A DNA stretch of 64,000 nucleotides from Burhinus oedicnemus. Its lineage: Eukaryota; Chordata; Aves; Charadriiformes; Burhinidae. The notes under the pieces were generated by a model. The model made no database searches and was not told the DNA's origin. It was given only the letters and a program-made list of their open reading frames with translations. Every line of letters starts with the position of its first letter. Position 1 is the stretch's first letter. The stretch lies in contig VFFE01007638.1 of assembly GCA_008921705.1 (NCBI GenBank), positions 1,555,675 through 1,619,674 of the forward strand, read 5' to 3'. The translations under genes were made by a program, and so were the position numbers. Positions 11,519-24,329 of the stretch are shown here, in pieces.

Positions 11519-11940
11519 AGGATGAAGATTCTCCTTTGTCCTCCTTTTGTTGCTAATGTATTTATAGAAACTTTTTTTATTGTCCTTAACATCAGAAGCC
11601 AGGAGAAGTTCTCATTGGGCTTTGGCCCTTCTAATTTTCTCCCTATATAGCCTCACACCATCTTTGTAGTCCTCATGAGTGGCCTGCTCTTTCTTCTAAA
11701 GGCCATAAATTCTCCTTTTTTCCCTGAGTTGCAACCATAGCTCTCTGTTCAGCCAGGCCAGTCTTTTTCCCCGACAGCTTGTTTTTCGGCACATGGGTTT
11801 TTCTGCAGACACTATTGAGGCACCACAGTCTTCCCTGAGGTGAACAAAGCATCTATGAGCTCTCCTGTTTCTTTCTCCATTTGATCAGTGTTTCCCTACC
11901 CAAGGACCCCCAAGGGGAAAGGTGGCTGATTTAGAACAAT

Positions 11941-11977
11941 TCTGCTCTCTCTCTCTCTCTTTCGTAGGAGAGAGAGC
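11941..11977. repeat. (CT)n tract with a following GAGAGAG hairpin partner
   Basis: A short CT dinucleotide tract (11945-11961) is followed by GGAGAGAGAGC (11967-11977). The two can pair as an inverted repeat with a short loop. It lies just outside the 5' limit of the CR1 copy. Confidence 0.7.
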
Positions 11978-12589
11978 CTTAGCACACAAAGTCAGCTTTG
12001 GAAGGGATCAAGTACTAAAACTGTGCCAGATGGAGAAGGTTTCCTGAGTCCTCTGACCTCATTTTTAAAAAGCAAGATTTTCAGGATCACCCTTTTCATC
12101 TATTTTCATCTATTAGAAATACGAAATACGTACGGAAACTAAATTTCTCGGTATTTATTACAAAAGAAGTGAGTATAAAGAGTGCAGGAATTGGCTAAAG
12201 TATCTAGGAAGTTATATATATTTCAGTACTACTGAAGAAATAAGGTGATAAAGCTCCTTTTCCAATCTATTTTATGAAAAAATGCATTGGTTGTTTTGGA
12301 ACCGAATCTTCTTCACAGAAAGTTTTGTAATCATCCTTCAAATTATTTGACTGACTGAAAAGCTTAATAACAAATCACAGTATATCCTTACCAATCACAG
12401 CACTTCCTAAGAACTGGGAAGTCATTAGCATGATTCTTATTTTTTTTAAAAGTATTTGGGGGATGTCTTGAGAATTACAGTTTGTTACAATGACTAAAAA
12501 TCAAGTAGACAAAAAATAATGCAACGTTTCGGGAATCATAATGTATATGGCAAGGGAAAAACCAACAAGCTTTCTGTAACAGAAAATTG
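11978..12589. other. Unique DNA, nothing recognised
   Basis: AT-rich sequence between the young CR1 and the ancient LINE fragment. Some of it may be the unrecognisable 5' part of that older LINE. No frame or motif is convincing. Confidence 0.5.
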
Positions 12590-12945
12590 TGCCTTTCTAA
12601 TGTGTTGGAAGGTTCTGAAAATATTAATAAGACAGTAGATGAACGTGACCCAGTGGACATAATTTACTTGGATTTCAAAAAGCTTTAGAAAAGGTCCCTC
12701 ATAAAAGAATATTAAAGACAATAAATAACAATGAAGTAAGGGGCAAAGGCTTGTCATGGATTAAAAAGTGATTAAATGATAGGAAATAAATAGTTATAAC
12801 CTCAAAGAAGAGATATATTAATAATGGAGTGTCTCAGGGGTCAGTACTACAATCAAGTTGTTTAATATACTTTTTTAATAATTTGGAGTAAGTGGATTGC
12901 AAGGTGGCAGAGTTTGCTGATGACACTGTACTATTGAAAAAGTAA
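12590..12945 (+). mobile_element. Ancient CR1-like LINE, RT fragment (plus strand)
   Basis: On the plus strand the words DPVDIIYLDFKK (12644 onward), KVPHKRIL, GLSWIKK, INNGVSQGSVLQ and FADDT (12913-12927) occur in the order and spacing of a CR1/L2-clade RT palm. They are spread over different frames with stops between them, so the copy has several indels. The FADD box is intact, unlike the younger copy at 10.6 kb. The strand is opposite to that copy, and the sequence is too diverged to be part of it. No 3' tail is identifiable. Confidence 0.8.
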
Positions 12946-13099
12946 CCACTTGCATAACCTCCTACTCATTACGGTAGACTGAAAACCAACCTGTACTGCT
13001 CTGAAAATCACCAACAGGAATCCCAGTGAATACCAGAAAAGAACTTCAGAAACCTACAGGGTTACAAATTTGTCTGTATGTCAGCTGTTCAGCATTATC

Positions 13100-13740
13100 T
13101 CAAGATTCACACAGTGAAACCTGAGGTAGGAACTGGGACAGAGAAAAGTGCCCACTTGGCTTCCACCATGAAGTGTTTGTAAGACATACCTTCGGTACAC
13201 TATCTTCAGTAAAATCAGGTTTTCTCTCGTAGTCAAAGCAAGCTGAAATCACACCTATAGCACTCAACAATCCCATGTCAATCTTACTAGCAGAAACCAT
13301 GTATTATTCCTTTCCCAAATTATGGATAGCTTTGAAAGGTATTAGCCACAGCATCATGGGCAATCTCACGCAATAGCTTTTCCTTGCAAAATACAAATCA
13401 AACATAAGCATTTGCACCAGAACTAAACATTCTGGTACAGCTTTTCACGGTACATAACCTTCTGCTCATCCCCATCAGTAAGGATCAAGCATCCCAAGTC
13501 TTAGCCCTTAGTATCCCTTAGTATCCCAGGTTTTCGTATTCCCAGAGAACTGTGCTGTTCAATCTATCTGAGAGTTGTGTGGAAAAGACAGCAGTTGTAG
13601 TGGGATCTTCAAAAAAAGTAGTCCTGCTTTCAGCCTCAGGAACAAATTACCCTATTCATTACTAGCTGTAGCTTCCTATAAAAAAATGAGAATAACATAA
13701 GAGTTCTCAGTGCTAAGGACTAAAAAAATTACCTTCCTGT
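13100..13740 (-). pseudogene. Coding-like decayed segment, unidentified
   Basis: Read on the minus strand, a pyrimidine-rich run ending in AG (near 13735) resembles a 3' splice site. It is followed by broken frames with ordinary amino-acid composition: one spanning about 13660-13540, one about 13400-13325 containing LLREIAHDAVANTFQ, and one from 13300 downward whose reading KPDFTEDSVPK is followed by a donor-like GTATGT. These lie in different phases, with at least four in-frame stops in the best frame. I recognise no family. It could be an old processed or unitary pseudogene, or chance. Open frames of this size are common in the window, so confidence is low. Confidence 0.18.
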
Positions 13741-15208
13741 AACAGCATTTTTTTTTCTAATTATAATCCTTCTTCCCCAAATATAAAGAATCAGACCTTT
13801 TCAATCTAACCATATCTTACATGTCTCATGTCCCAGGACAAGTTAGTCTCTCAGAGGACACCATCTTGGAAAAAGAAAGGTCAGGATTCATCTCTAGTAA
13901 ATGTGAAATGCATTACAGTTATTCTGGATACATTTTATCCAAAGTTTGTGCCATGGAAAAGGAAAAGTTATTTTCCACAGTCTCTCCCCAAAATCAGAAG
14001 AAGTAACAGCAATCACCCAGAGAAAAACCTCCGTTCAAACACAGTCCCAGCCCTTCATACAAATTATATTCCTTCAGAACCCAACTTGCTTTACACCCAG
14101 GCACAGATATGAAGCTTTATCCACAACTTTACCTCTTGTTGCTACCCTTGCAGAAAAAAATTTCCTGACATTAGGTGGCTGAAGGAACAAGAGGGGATAA
14201 CGTAGATGGACCAAAGAACCTGCTGCTGTTGAAGCGGAGCATTAATCAACAGACTTTTTTGAGAGGCCAGTGCAAGCATTTGGACAAACACAGTTTTTAT
14301 TTTATGCAATACAAAAAAATGTTAAATAAGGTTCATCACTTAGGACACTAAATGATTACTACCAAAGTTGCAAAGTATTTTATTCATGCTAAAACTGCAG
14401 ACTTATCTGATTGATTGTTTTGGGGGATATCGTGAAGCATTTGGCAGCGGCTTCATTGTAAGCAGACCACTAACTTTGAAAGGCCAACCATTTAATCCAT
14501 TATATAGTTCTCTATTATTCCAAATATCAGGGGAGAAATTCAGTCCATGCACAGGTTGATACAACTTGCAGCAACTTTGCTGGTAGTTATAGCCACTCAA
14601 CAAGGGACCTGACTTTGGCTCATGTGTTTTACATATCTGATGAAATGTATAGTTTTAAATGCATTAAGTTTAATCAAGCAATTGATTTCTGAATTTGCAA
14701 AAAATAAATTAAGGGATCTTAATGTCAGTCTTTATTTTTATTTTTAATAAGACATTAGATACAAATTCTAGTTCATTGTCAGCTGGTCGAGAATTACAAT
14801 ATGTTGCAGTATAATCACAAACAAATATTATAATTACAAATACCAAGGGAAATTTAGGCTATAAGGCAAAATGAAAAAAGAATTTGACTGTGGAAAATTA
14901 AATTAATAAAACATTAAAGCACTAAAAAAGAAACTACTGCCTATTATAACGAAACTGTTTGCATAGCTAAAATAAAGAAACAAACTCAGTGTTTGCATTT
15001 ATGAATGTTACATGGTAATCAGAGCAGGTAAAGGAGAGAAACAGTGCAGTTGAGGTTACAGTCTCCTATCCATTTCTGCTACATATTTGCACACTGAAAT
15101 TAATTTAATCCCTAACATTTTTATTTAAAGCAATGAAATTAGGGATTTATCTACCTTTCCTGTAGTTTCCAAGAGACAACACAGTCATAGGTTACCAATA
15201 TAGGCATG

Positions 15209-15229
15209 ATATGCCACGTCATGGCATAT
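15209..15229. repeat. Inverted repeat with a CCACGTCA centre
   Basis: ATATGCCA (15209-15216) and TGGCATAT (15222-15229) are perfect 8-bp arms around a 5-base loop. The centre spells CCACGTCA, whose complement TGACGTGG matches the known ATF6/XBP1-type site. Function is unproven. Confidence 0.6.
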
Positions 15230-15284
15230 GCTGGGAACTCCTTTTATGTAGAAGTCAATGGGAGCAGAATTAGGCCAATGCTAA

Positions 15285-15420
15285 AAGCTCATGAAAAATC
15301 TTTCCCAGGATGACTTTCTCAACATCAAATAGTAAGTCTGTAGCAGAACTGGGATTGGAATTGCACTCAGATCATCTAAATCCCAGATAAGTGCCTTAAT
15401 CACATGACTTACTGGAGCTC
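15285..15420 (-). mobile_element. Decayed MIR-like SINE (minus strand)
   Basis: Read on the minus strand from about 15415 downward, the sequence follows the MIR order: GATTAAGGCACTT (tRNA-like head), a CTGGGATTTAGA stretch, CAATTCCAATCCCAG (position of the B box), TTCTGCTACAGACTTACT, and then TTGAGAAAGTCA (MIR core). Many positions differ from the consensus as I recall it, but length and order agree. MIR is an ancient amniote tRNA-derived SINE that used L2-type LINE machinery. The B box is degenerate, so no Pol III activity is expected. Bases 15252-15274 just upstream also look repeat-derived but cannot be assigned. Confidence 0.6.
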
Positions 15421-18400
15421 TCCTAAATGAATTCATACATGTTCCCATCAGTTCTTCACCTGTAGACCCAGGAATTCTGGTCAAAAGCAATCTGAGGTGC
15501 TGCAGTTAAGAGTCATCTCCCTGTCAACTGTCTTCTGCCAAACATATGCATGAACTGACCCCCATCATTCCTAAAGTAGGGAAACAAACTCAAGTGGAAT
15601 CCATCAGAACACAGAAAACAAATTCTTCAAAAGCACAGTGGTTCACCTAGCAGTATTTTTTTCCCCTGTTAGTGTCTTATCAGTCAAATACACAGTTCAT
15701 TTATGTGGCTGTTTACTTTCTAGCAAAAATGGAGTACAAAAAAAATACAGAAGTGCTAACTTCAATGCAAAATCATCTTTCTTAGAAGAAAAAGGCTCAC
15801 AAAAAGACAAAGCTTCAAGGGCATTTTTTGTGAAAGTTTGAGAGCCACCTAGACCAGCTGTGACATCTGTACTAATTGAAAAAGCAAACGAGGCCACAAA
15901 GGACTGTTCTTTGACCATTTAATCAATTTTCCACTCAATGCATTGTTCATTCTTAGAGACTTTAATGCTAGAATTGATTTTAACAGCCATTACTGAAATA
16001 CGTAAGTCAAAGGTCTCTCAACCTTTTTTAAGTTTGACCAATGGGAAAAAAAGATTATGGATATGTGAATAAATCAGTGACTATGATTCACATGCCTTAC
16101 TAAAAAACACCGTGTGAATCACAGTCCACCCATGTACTAGTGGTCACATGGGCTAACTAGAACACAATGTGAGAAATAGCAAGATGGTGATCTCTGATAA
16201 TGTCTTGTCTGGACTCTGTAAAATTATGTCTTAAACTTTTGACAATGCGTAGCTCATGTAGTTCAATAGAGAGTCATTCAGCTCACTTCAATACAGAAAG
16301 AGGTCAGTTGTCAAATGTTTATAAATACATTTGGAAATTGCATATTTGACTTAAGCAAGCAGAGGAGTCCAGAAGGATGAAGAATATTAAGAGCACCTAT
16401 TAAGATGCTTTTAGGCATGGTTAATGGATATATGCCCTGCAAAATAAAGGAAAAGGAAATGTGGAAATCTGTGCTTTACCTTGCAGTTCTACATTCATCC
16501 ATAGAGAGGGAAAAATCAGAAAAATTAATACTTAAATTATTTTTCTCTTATTTTTAGCAACTTCCCTTAAAAGAAAAACATACCTAACCTACCATTTGCA
16601 CAGTACTGGCCAGAGCTAAAATAGGGGTAAGGAAAGGAAATCAGCTACAGTGAAAACAGAACACACTAAAATGGATATAAGTTAAGAAAGCCAACCTGAT
16701 CTTATGGCCCTACTTCTGGATTTTAGGAAATTTTTGTCTTCAATGACAAATACCTGTGATGTATAGAACTCCTGTCTCACAGAATAAAAGCTTCTGTGGA
16801 GATGAAAGAGTCCAAAAGAAAATTCTTTTTCATGTTACAAATATGTAGTAAATGGCAGCAATGGCTGTGGGACGCTACATGTTGGCAGTGACTTCTTTAA
16901 CATCACTGTAACATCAGCGATTCTCTCATGTACTACATTCTTCTTCTTCTGTGTTCTGGGGCAATAAGAGTTTGGCCCTAATGAAACAGATTTACAGTAT
17001 GACCTTTGCATACATGTGTGATATATTGTGATGACAGCCACTCCACTGTGAAATATGATGCTATGATCTTTCAGTTGTTTCCCTTTGGAAGATGAACCTT
17101 ACATGATTAGATTGATAAGCATCAATGTATCAGAAACCATGCCAAAACAGCAGCTACTGGCATGTTGTACTGTAGGAACTTTAAGGATATTGACATAGTT
17201 CTAGAAAAACAAGCTTAAGGACAAGCTGAGCCACAAAAATCAAATAACATAATTGACAGATTATTTGATGCAGTTCCTGATTAAAACTTTCCTGTTTTAC
17301 CGAGACACACTGACTTACAAAAGACCTTTGACACTCCACCGTAAAGTATATGAATGCTTTAAGATTTTTCATCATTATTGTGCCTGCCCAAAATTTGTTT
17401 AGGCTGTCAGGTGTTTGTTGTGGAGTCTTCAATATCATTATAGCATAAAAGGGCATCCATCAAACACATTAAACACCATGTCTGTTCCATAAGGAGATTA
17501 TCTGTGTCTGTGATACGTTGCACTATTGACACACACATGACATCCAATTTAGTGATCTGCATTTATCTGGAGATTTGCATGCACCATAAAGCAGAGCTTT
17601 AATTTTGTTTTTCTTTTCAACTGGGAAACAAGGGAGGTGGGAAAAAGGTGCTGCTTTTTGCCATCCATATTCAGTGACATTGTCGATTGTCATTCATTCG
17701 TCTGAACATTCACGTTTGGTTTTAATCTTCTTCTTTTCCTTCATAAAGGTCAAAGCCAGGATGGGCCCTATTGGTATAGCTGCTGTGCAGAAGTAGGTAA
17801 AATATCAGTCATTCCCTCAAAAAGCTTTAAGTAGACAAAACATAACTGGTGGATGACACAAACGGGCAAGTTAAGGTAGGCTGAGAAAGATGAGTCAAGA
17901 TAGAACAGAATGTGTATTTATACAGTACCGTAAGTTCTGCTTACATACCTGAACGCTTACAAAATTTACCTTTCAGCTCCATCCTGATAACAGTCTAATT
18001 TAAGGTTTCTGCATTACTTATAAACTTCAGGTGTATGCCAGGTCTTTATGTGGTCTTAGAGTACTAGATAATGTAAACATCTATATTAATTTTGAATGCT
18101 GTAGACAGTATAATACAAATGAACTCCGTCTTATTTTGCACATAGCATAGTTCTGTGTATTCTTATGACATCTCATGTAATGCAATCTATAAATAAAGCA
18201 CAGTGGTGTTTTCATGCTTGAACTTCTGGGTGACATGTATAGCAGTAAACCGAAAAAAGCCAGGGTGCAGGCCAGAGCACAGACACAAGATGATGTATAT
18301 TCAGACTGTGGCAAACAGCAGTTTTTCATACTGTGCCTGTGCATAGCTTTGAGATTATTATGGGCCACGGAGTATTTCAGTGGGTTCTTTGGAAGTGCAC

Positions 18401-21400
18401 AGTCTGTTCTGGAAGGTAAAAGAGTTTTGCTGTATAGATACGGGCTGTGCCATGCAAGTTTTTCATTATTAATACAGATACAACTACAATGTTGTGCAGT
18501 AATGTTCATCTAGTCTCAGATACAATTTTGTAGAACAGATGGTTCAGAAAACAATGATCAGACAAATGGAAAATATCTCAAGGAATATTAAAATTGTTTG
18601 TATTGTGTAGCTTAAAATGGAGACCCAACTCATTATTCAAAGAAGCTGCCAGATATTAACAAGAAAATACACCTAAACATGAGGACACTGAGATGTCTAA
18701 AAAGCTCTTCTGTTTTCCCATTTGTAGTGTGTGTCTTGAGGTCTTCTTTTACACCTAGAGTGAGCAATTGTTTCTTGTTTAAATTTAAATACTTGGACTA
18801 TAGTGCAGCAGGCATAGCTCTTAAATTCCATGGCAAAAGCTGAGTACACTATTGGAATAAAATTCATCTTAGCTTGAAGGATTTCACCATAAAATAAAGT
18901 GTGTTAACTTATAATGTGGGAGTGCAAACAACCCGACCTACACACACCACCAACACCCACTTTCATGGCTGCTTGTTTGAAGTATTAATTCCTTCCAATG
19001 TTCAGTTAATGTTATTAAGTTAAAGATATAGTCACATTTTGGGAGGGGGGGGGGAAATACAAACAGCCAAAGAAGCAAGTTAAGATTATTAGTCATAGGA
19101 AAACAATTTTTGAGAAGGTATTGGAAAGGAACTTTACCTTTCAGGCTGGATTTTTACAACTATGATGACAGTCCCTGAACCATTTGAATCAGCATTTCGT
19201 TTTCTTAAGTATCGTGTTAAACTGTGAATTTTTAAGCAAGTCTAGATAACTAAAGGTACAACAAATTACAGGGGTTTGATACATTTCTGGAATCCAGGTT
19301 ATCATTAAATAAGGTTATCTAATTATCTGGTTTTGTGTCATTTAAATTCTTTCAAATAGCAGTCATCTAAGTAGAATCAATTAACTCTGGTATGCATCTG
19401 ATATATTTTAGACATCATAATGCTTTCTTTGCTTGTTTTCACATAAACAGCAGCATTTTTGGGGGGAGCAAAAGGATTTAAACAGTTTCAGTGGTGCTAT
19501 TATTACAACTATGATTTTATTAAAGACTCTAAGCAAATTGATTAGCTCTGAAAAGCTGCCATCCATCTGCAAAGTGAGGAATAATCTGTAAATAAAACTG
19601 CAGATAAGTCTGTTGAAAAGAATATTTCACTCTTGCCGGTTGCTGAAATACCCCATCAGAAAACAACTGTTCACCGCCACCTGGGGAAGCATGTTGTGTG
19701 CTGGCACTGATGGACAGCAGTGTCAGCATACTGGGAAAAAAATATCATTCCACTGTTCTTTTCATTTTGTGAGATAAAACCCAAGGCGTATTAGGAAGAG
19801 GCAGAATAGTCAGTAGTACACTGTTATGCTGGTCTGACAAAAAAAAAAAAAGAAATTAAAATAAACTTAAAAGAAGAAACCATAGTTGCTATATAAAACG
19901 GCCACCGCTATCCTCACTCTGCCCCCCCCTCCCCAAATGCAGTTCTTTAGATTCAGTGGAGCTCTCAATCTAGTTCTGAGTATTCAGACAGTACTGGAAG
20001 GGACATTAGAAAACAAAACAAATCATTCTTCTTGTTTTTACTTCTTATTTGGTTCACAGTATTTACTGTCTATTTAATTTTGTATCTGTATTTAATACTG
20101 AAAGTGTTTCAAGGATACAGTTTTTAATAAAACATTGTATAAAATGCTGCACTGGTGCATTAAATATCAATTCAAATTTAGAATTAATTATATGTTAATG
20201 CTCCATTTTGGTTGGAGGTATTGCACATGCCATTTATACAAAAGCCTGGTTCCTGTTCCACACAACTTTCATGCTGAACTATCTTGACTGACGAGCATGG
20301 AGTCACTCCTTATTTGCAAGGTGCCTGGATAAAGAAACAAAACCCTCATGTAAACCAAAGGGATGCAGAGACATGCTAGCTGACAAGAACTTAGTGAAAA
20401 TACCAGGTAGATTTTAAATTTTTTTCTCCTTTTCTTTTCTTTTTTTTTTTTAATCTTTCTAAAAAACCTGAAGAGATGTGAATGAGAGAAAGTTTAAGAA
20501 AGAAAGTTTCCCATCTAACTCTAACAGGGTGTATGAAGGAGGTCACTGAGGCAAGGATAATGGAAAGATAAAAAAAAAGAAAGTGGGCAGGGAGACTTGG
20601 GTTAACAAAGTCAGAAGAAACGAAGAGGAAATGACCATAATAAGGCAGAGATATGCAGAATCTTGAAAGGACAAGTCAGATGCTGTGCAGCAAATCCAAG
20701 ACTTCCACATTAGAGCAAACAATCAGAATAGGGTTGGTAATGTGCATTTTATCTTAATGTCAGAGATAATTTTTTCCATCCTTTGAGCTTGTCTCAAGCT
20801 TTTTTAATGAGCTTTGCTAATTTATCAAAAAAAGGGTATTTGGATAATAAACATGAATATTAAAAAAAAAAGAAGTATGGTTTATGGAAGTTCATTGCCC
20901 AAATGTCTAAGCTCTCTATTGTGAAGCAAAAGTATTCATCTGCTCTTTCAATTGCTTGGTTAAAATGCTAAATTATTCCTGGTGCTTTGTAACAGATCAG
21001 TTAACATTACTTTTAGTTTTATTCAGACAACATGTTCTAGTTCTTCTTTGTATATGAGGCACTGGCAGCTTGACCTTCTTGTTTATTCCTTTATAAGACC
21101 ATTATCATCAAAGTTCTGTGGCAGACAATTCACAATTTTCAAATGTTAATGTTAAAAGACCTAGATTTCTGACTGATGTCAAGCTTTATTTACACATTTG
21201 GAAAAGCAAAAAAGGTTCTTATCACACTTTGAATGAATAAGCTCTAGATAAATTGAGAAATACAGCTTGAAATGTTTCTTATCACATTTTTGAGAAAAAC
21301 AAGATCACAACAGATGCTCTGGGGAATAGAATCTAGATAAAATATAACTTGGGAATCCATTCTCTGAGAGCCAAATGTCAGTACATTTTAATTCTTTTCT

Positions 21401-21549
21401 TAACGCAAAGCTATTTGAAGGCAGGATTAAAAAAGGAGTTCCATTGAAAGGCTCCTCAAAAGCAGTTCCTCTTTGTACGAGTTCACTTTGCAGCCTCACA
21501 CACACTCGTGGTGCTGACCACACCGAGCAAATAATTAGTGAAAAATAAT

Positions 21550-21906
21550 TCAGCTTATGAATTCAGCCTTACATGTGCCTGTAATATACACGATTATTTC
21601 AAACACGCACCAAATTACTGAATAGCTTCCATCTGTAATTTTTGAATCACAAACAGCTTCCTCTGAGTTTTCTTTGCTCATGTCTCGATAGCTGTGACAG
21701 GTCAGGCAAACCACGTAGCGGTGTTTCTGTGTCGTCGTTGATCCACGTGGGAGATGGCTCGGGGTTAAAATACTAGTCCAGGGTTGGAAATGTGGGTTTT
21801 CCATGGGTCTTCTGTACGCGTGCATTTGGCATTCACCTGTGATGGAAAGGAGTTGTGCCCTCATGCCAGCACCCAGCCACCGCTTCAGGTGACAGTGGTA
21901 GAGCAA
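21550..21906 (-). other. CpG-enriched segment with a 118-codon open frame, unidentified
   Basis: Within 21590-21890 CpG dinucleotides are clearly more frequent than in the depleted surroundings (for example in GTCGTCG, CACGTGG and GTACGCGTGC). A minus-strand frame covers 21906-21550. Its reading contains CLTCHSYRDM and several Cys/His, but I match it to no family, and no convincing splice sites bound it. It could be an exon, a weak regulatory island or chance. Confidence 0.15.
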
Positions 21907-24329
21907 CCCCCTTTAGCTCTGAACAGGTAAGAGGAACTACGGCAAACTCGGAACTCTGTCAAAGAAACAGTTATATCAATTTGTACCTTACTAAAAACTA
22001 TGCAGTGTGTATGTTACTCTGTTTCTGTGTTTAATGCAAGTAATTTGACAGTGGAATGCTCCATAAGAACCTGGTTAGCATATCTAGGGACCAAAATTAT
22101 ATTGATTTATTTGTGGTTCAAACTAAAAGCTAAAGAGGTAGCTGCAGACTTTTAAAAATTGTATTCAGTGCAGAGCTGATAACATGACCCTTATTTACCA
22201 CACCATATATTCAGCTTTAATTTTTTGTTGTTTACCCTTTTTCTCTGCAAGCTGCAGCACTTGCACTGAATATCACAGTGAAATAGTGGGTAGACAGGCA
22301 GTGTTATTCAGTTTTGCTGGCTGTTCTAAGTGATGAAACTATAATTCACTGGGTGATAGATAACAGAAGGTAATTTTATGGTTACTAAGAATGAGTTTGC
22401 ATTTGTTGGGATAGTTACTATATAAATTTATAGATCTATTTTGTATGTACTGCATTTTAAATTTTAGTGGCAGCACAAGGAACGGTATGAGAGTAACACA
22501 AGTAGTACTGTCATGAACTCCTAGTTTAGCAGCCACTTGTAAAGGTATACTGTAATTCAACATGAAATAGCTTCAGAATGTTCTCACAATCTCGTTATAA
22601 ATCATGGTCTTTGGAAGGGAAGGTGTTATTAAGTTTGTTTTTTTATTTTCTCTTGCCCTTCCTCCATCATCTTATCTAGGGTAAGTGTTGAAAGGTAGGA
22701 AAGGCAATTCTGTACAGGAGGTCCTTTTAAGTGCTGGATTTAAGTGCTCTTTCAGGATTTAGCACTTTTCTAAGCTTAACTGACAGGTCACTTTGCCCCT
22801 TGTTATCTGGGCAGATAGACCCTGGGACCCTACAAAGACAATAAGATTAATTGTTGGGCAGGCAGTAGGATACTACAGCTCCAGATCACAAAATTCAGAC
22901 AAGCCTCAACACCTGTCAAGCTATTATGACATTTACATTCAATAAATATAATGCCTCCAGAGAACCAGAACTGTTTTTGTTTAAAGATGGAGATTGGGCC
23001 CCAGGGAAGCCATTTTGTTGAACATGCCATTCTGTGGTGAAGAAATACAAGCTTTTGTCAAAGATTTAATCGTTGGAAGAGCCATTAAGATTTCAGTTCA
23101 GGTTACAAATCTGAAGGAGCCTAGACTGACAGAGGGGTGCTTGATTTGATGATCATGGAAGCAGAAGAGGAGTGGAGGTGGTAGATGTGCTAAATTTGCA
23201 TTTAAAAAGCTCACCTAGGAACTTAGCAATTAGACTTTTAAATATAAAAAATTAACTTTGGAGCATCCCAGAAGTATTCAGAAGTACTGAATTATGTAAT
23301 GGCCAAACCAAGGACATTCCTTGAAAGTTAGGTTGTCTGCAAAGTACTTTAACAGAAAGTGGCTGAATTCTGAGGAAATGCAGCTGTGATCTTCAGGACT
23401 TCAACCAGGAGTTTTAGTCCACTTGTAAGATTAAAATGGACATCATTAAGAAATCCTTTTTCCTAAATTATAATTGAGATGATTTCTTCCACCACATTCT
23501 TAAGGAAAATGCTTCTACCCTATAACGGTGTACCCACAAACAAGAATACGTCTGGAAAAGACACAAAATTTGGGGAAAAAATTGGGTGCTGTCCAATAGC
23601 AAAGCTTTTCCAAATCCTTCTTTACCAAAACAAATTGAAATGAAGGCTTTGTCTTGTGTAACTTACCTTATGGGTATATAACTTGGGGTTTTCACAGGGG
23701 AAAAATAAGATGATTCAAAACAGCCTTATATAGATATTTATAATGGTTATCAAAATTCTTGATAAGCACCTATAGACCAGATAATAATGCAGAAAATGTA
23801 CAGTAAGACATGTTTTAATGCCTCAGAAACAGCATGAATAAGGAGCTGGATGCAACACTGCCTTCAGTTGCTAAAAATTATCAGTTGCTTTTCTCTGTCT
23901 GAGAGCAATGAGAAGGTATTCTACATTTGTATGCTAATTGTTAAAGTGAAGAAAGCCAAATTACCAAATTATTTGCCCAGACTATTTGAAATGTATAGGG
24001 CAGAACCTATTGCTGAGCATATGTTCTTTTGGGTGCCTGTATCTCCCAGGCTGCGTTACCATAGCTTTACTGCGTTGTACATGAAAACAGAGGGTAAGTA
24101 ACCAGTGGTTGAAAAGTCACTTTGGGAACTGCTCACAGGAGCACACAGTGATGCAAAAAACAAAGAGAAGCAAAGTCAGTGCTGATCTCCTGGATCCTCT
24201 GAAGGCCACACTCCCAACACCCACAGCTGAGAGTCACAGGAGAATCATTAGTGAGACCTGCTGCCTTACTGCGTTGGGGAGATCCACAGGTAACGGGAAG
24301 ATCCAGAGGCAGCTCCTTCCTCTGAGAAA

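Larger units (their letters stand above)
9772..11900 (-). mobile_element. CR1 LINE, 5'-truncated, minus strand, about 2.1 kb
   Basis: The element is read on the minus strand, with its 3' end at 9772. That end carries two octamer units (ATTCTATG then GTTCTGTG, 9787-9772), the usual CR1 tail, and there is no poly-A. Going 5' (to higher coordinates) come a 3' UTR, the RT C-terminal region, the palm and fingers, and a linker homologous to the part between endonuclease and RT (recognisable words include DVKDNKK and NAFFASVFN). The copy fades out near 11900, so the endonuclease and ORF1 are missing, as is usual for 5'-truncated CR1. The RT frame is dead: a short deletion near 11205, a 32-bp insertion event at 10914-10945, a Trp-to-stop change at 10571-10573, and loss of a catalytic Asp. 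The 5' boundary is approximate. Confidence 0.93.
12946..15284. other. Unique DNA with weak coding-like stretches
   Basis: No repeat is identified. On the minus strand between about 13740 and 13100, several short frames read like protein but are separated by stops (listed as a separate low-confidence entry). CCCTTAGTAT is duplicated in tandem at 13505-13524. Plus-strand frames at 13821-14182 overlap in three phases and have no known motif. The rest is AT-rich. Confidence 0.45.

Noticed and set aside
10226..11525. Plus-strand frames of 90-125 codons across the CR1
   Set aside because: Antisense shadows of the minus-strand RT.
16008..16030. hAT-like terminal inverted repeat (GGTCTCTCAACCTTTTTT)
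   Set aside because: It resembles hAT ends, but I found no partner end or 8-bp duplication downstream.
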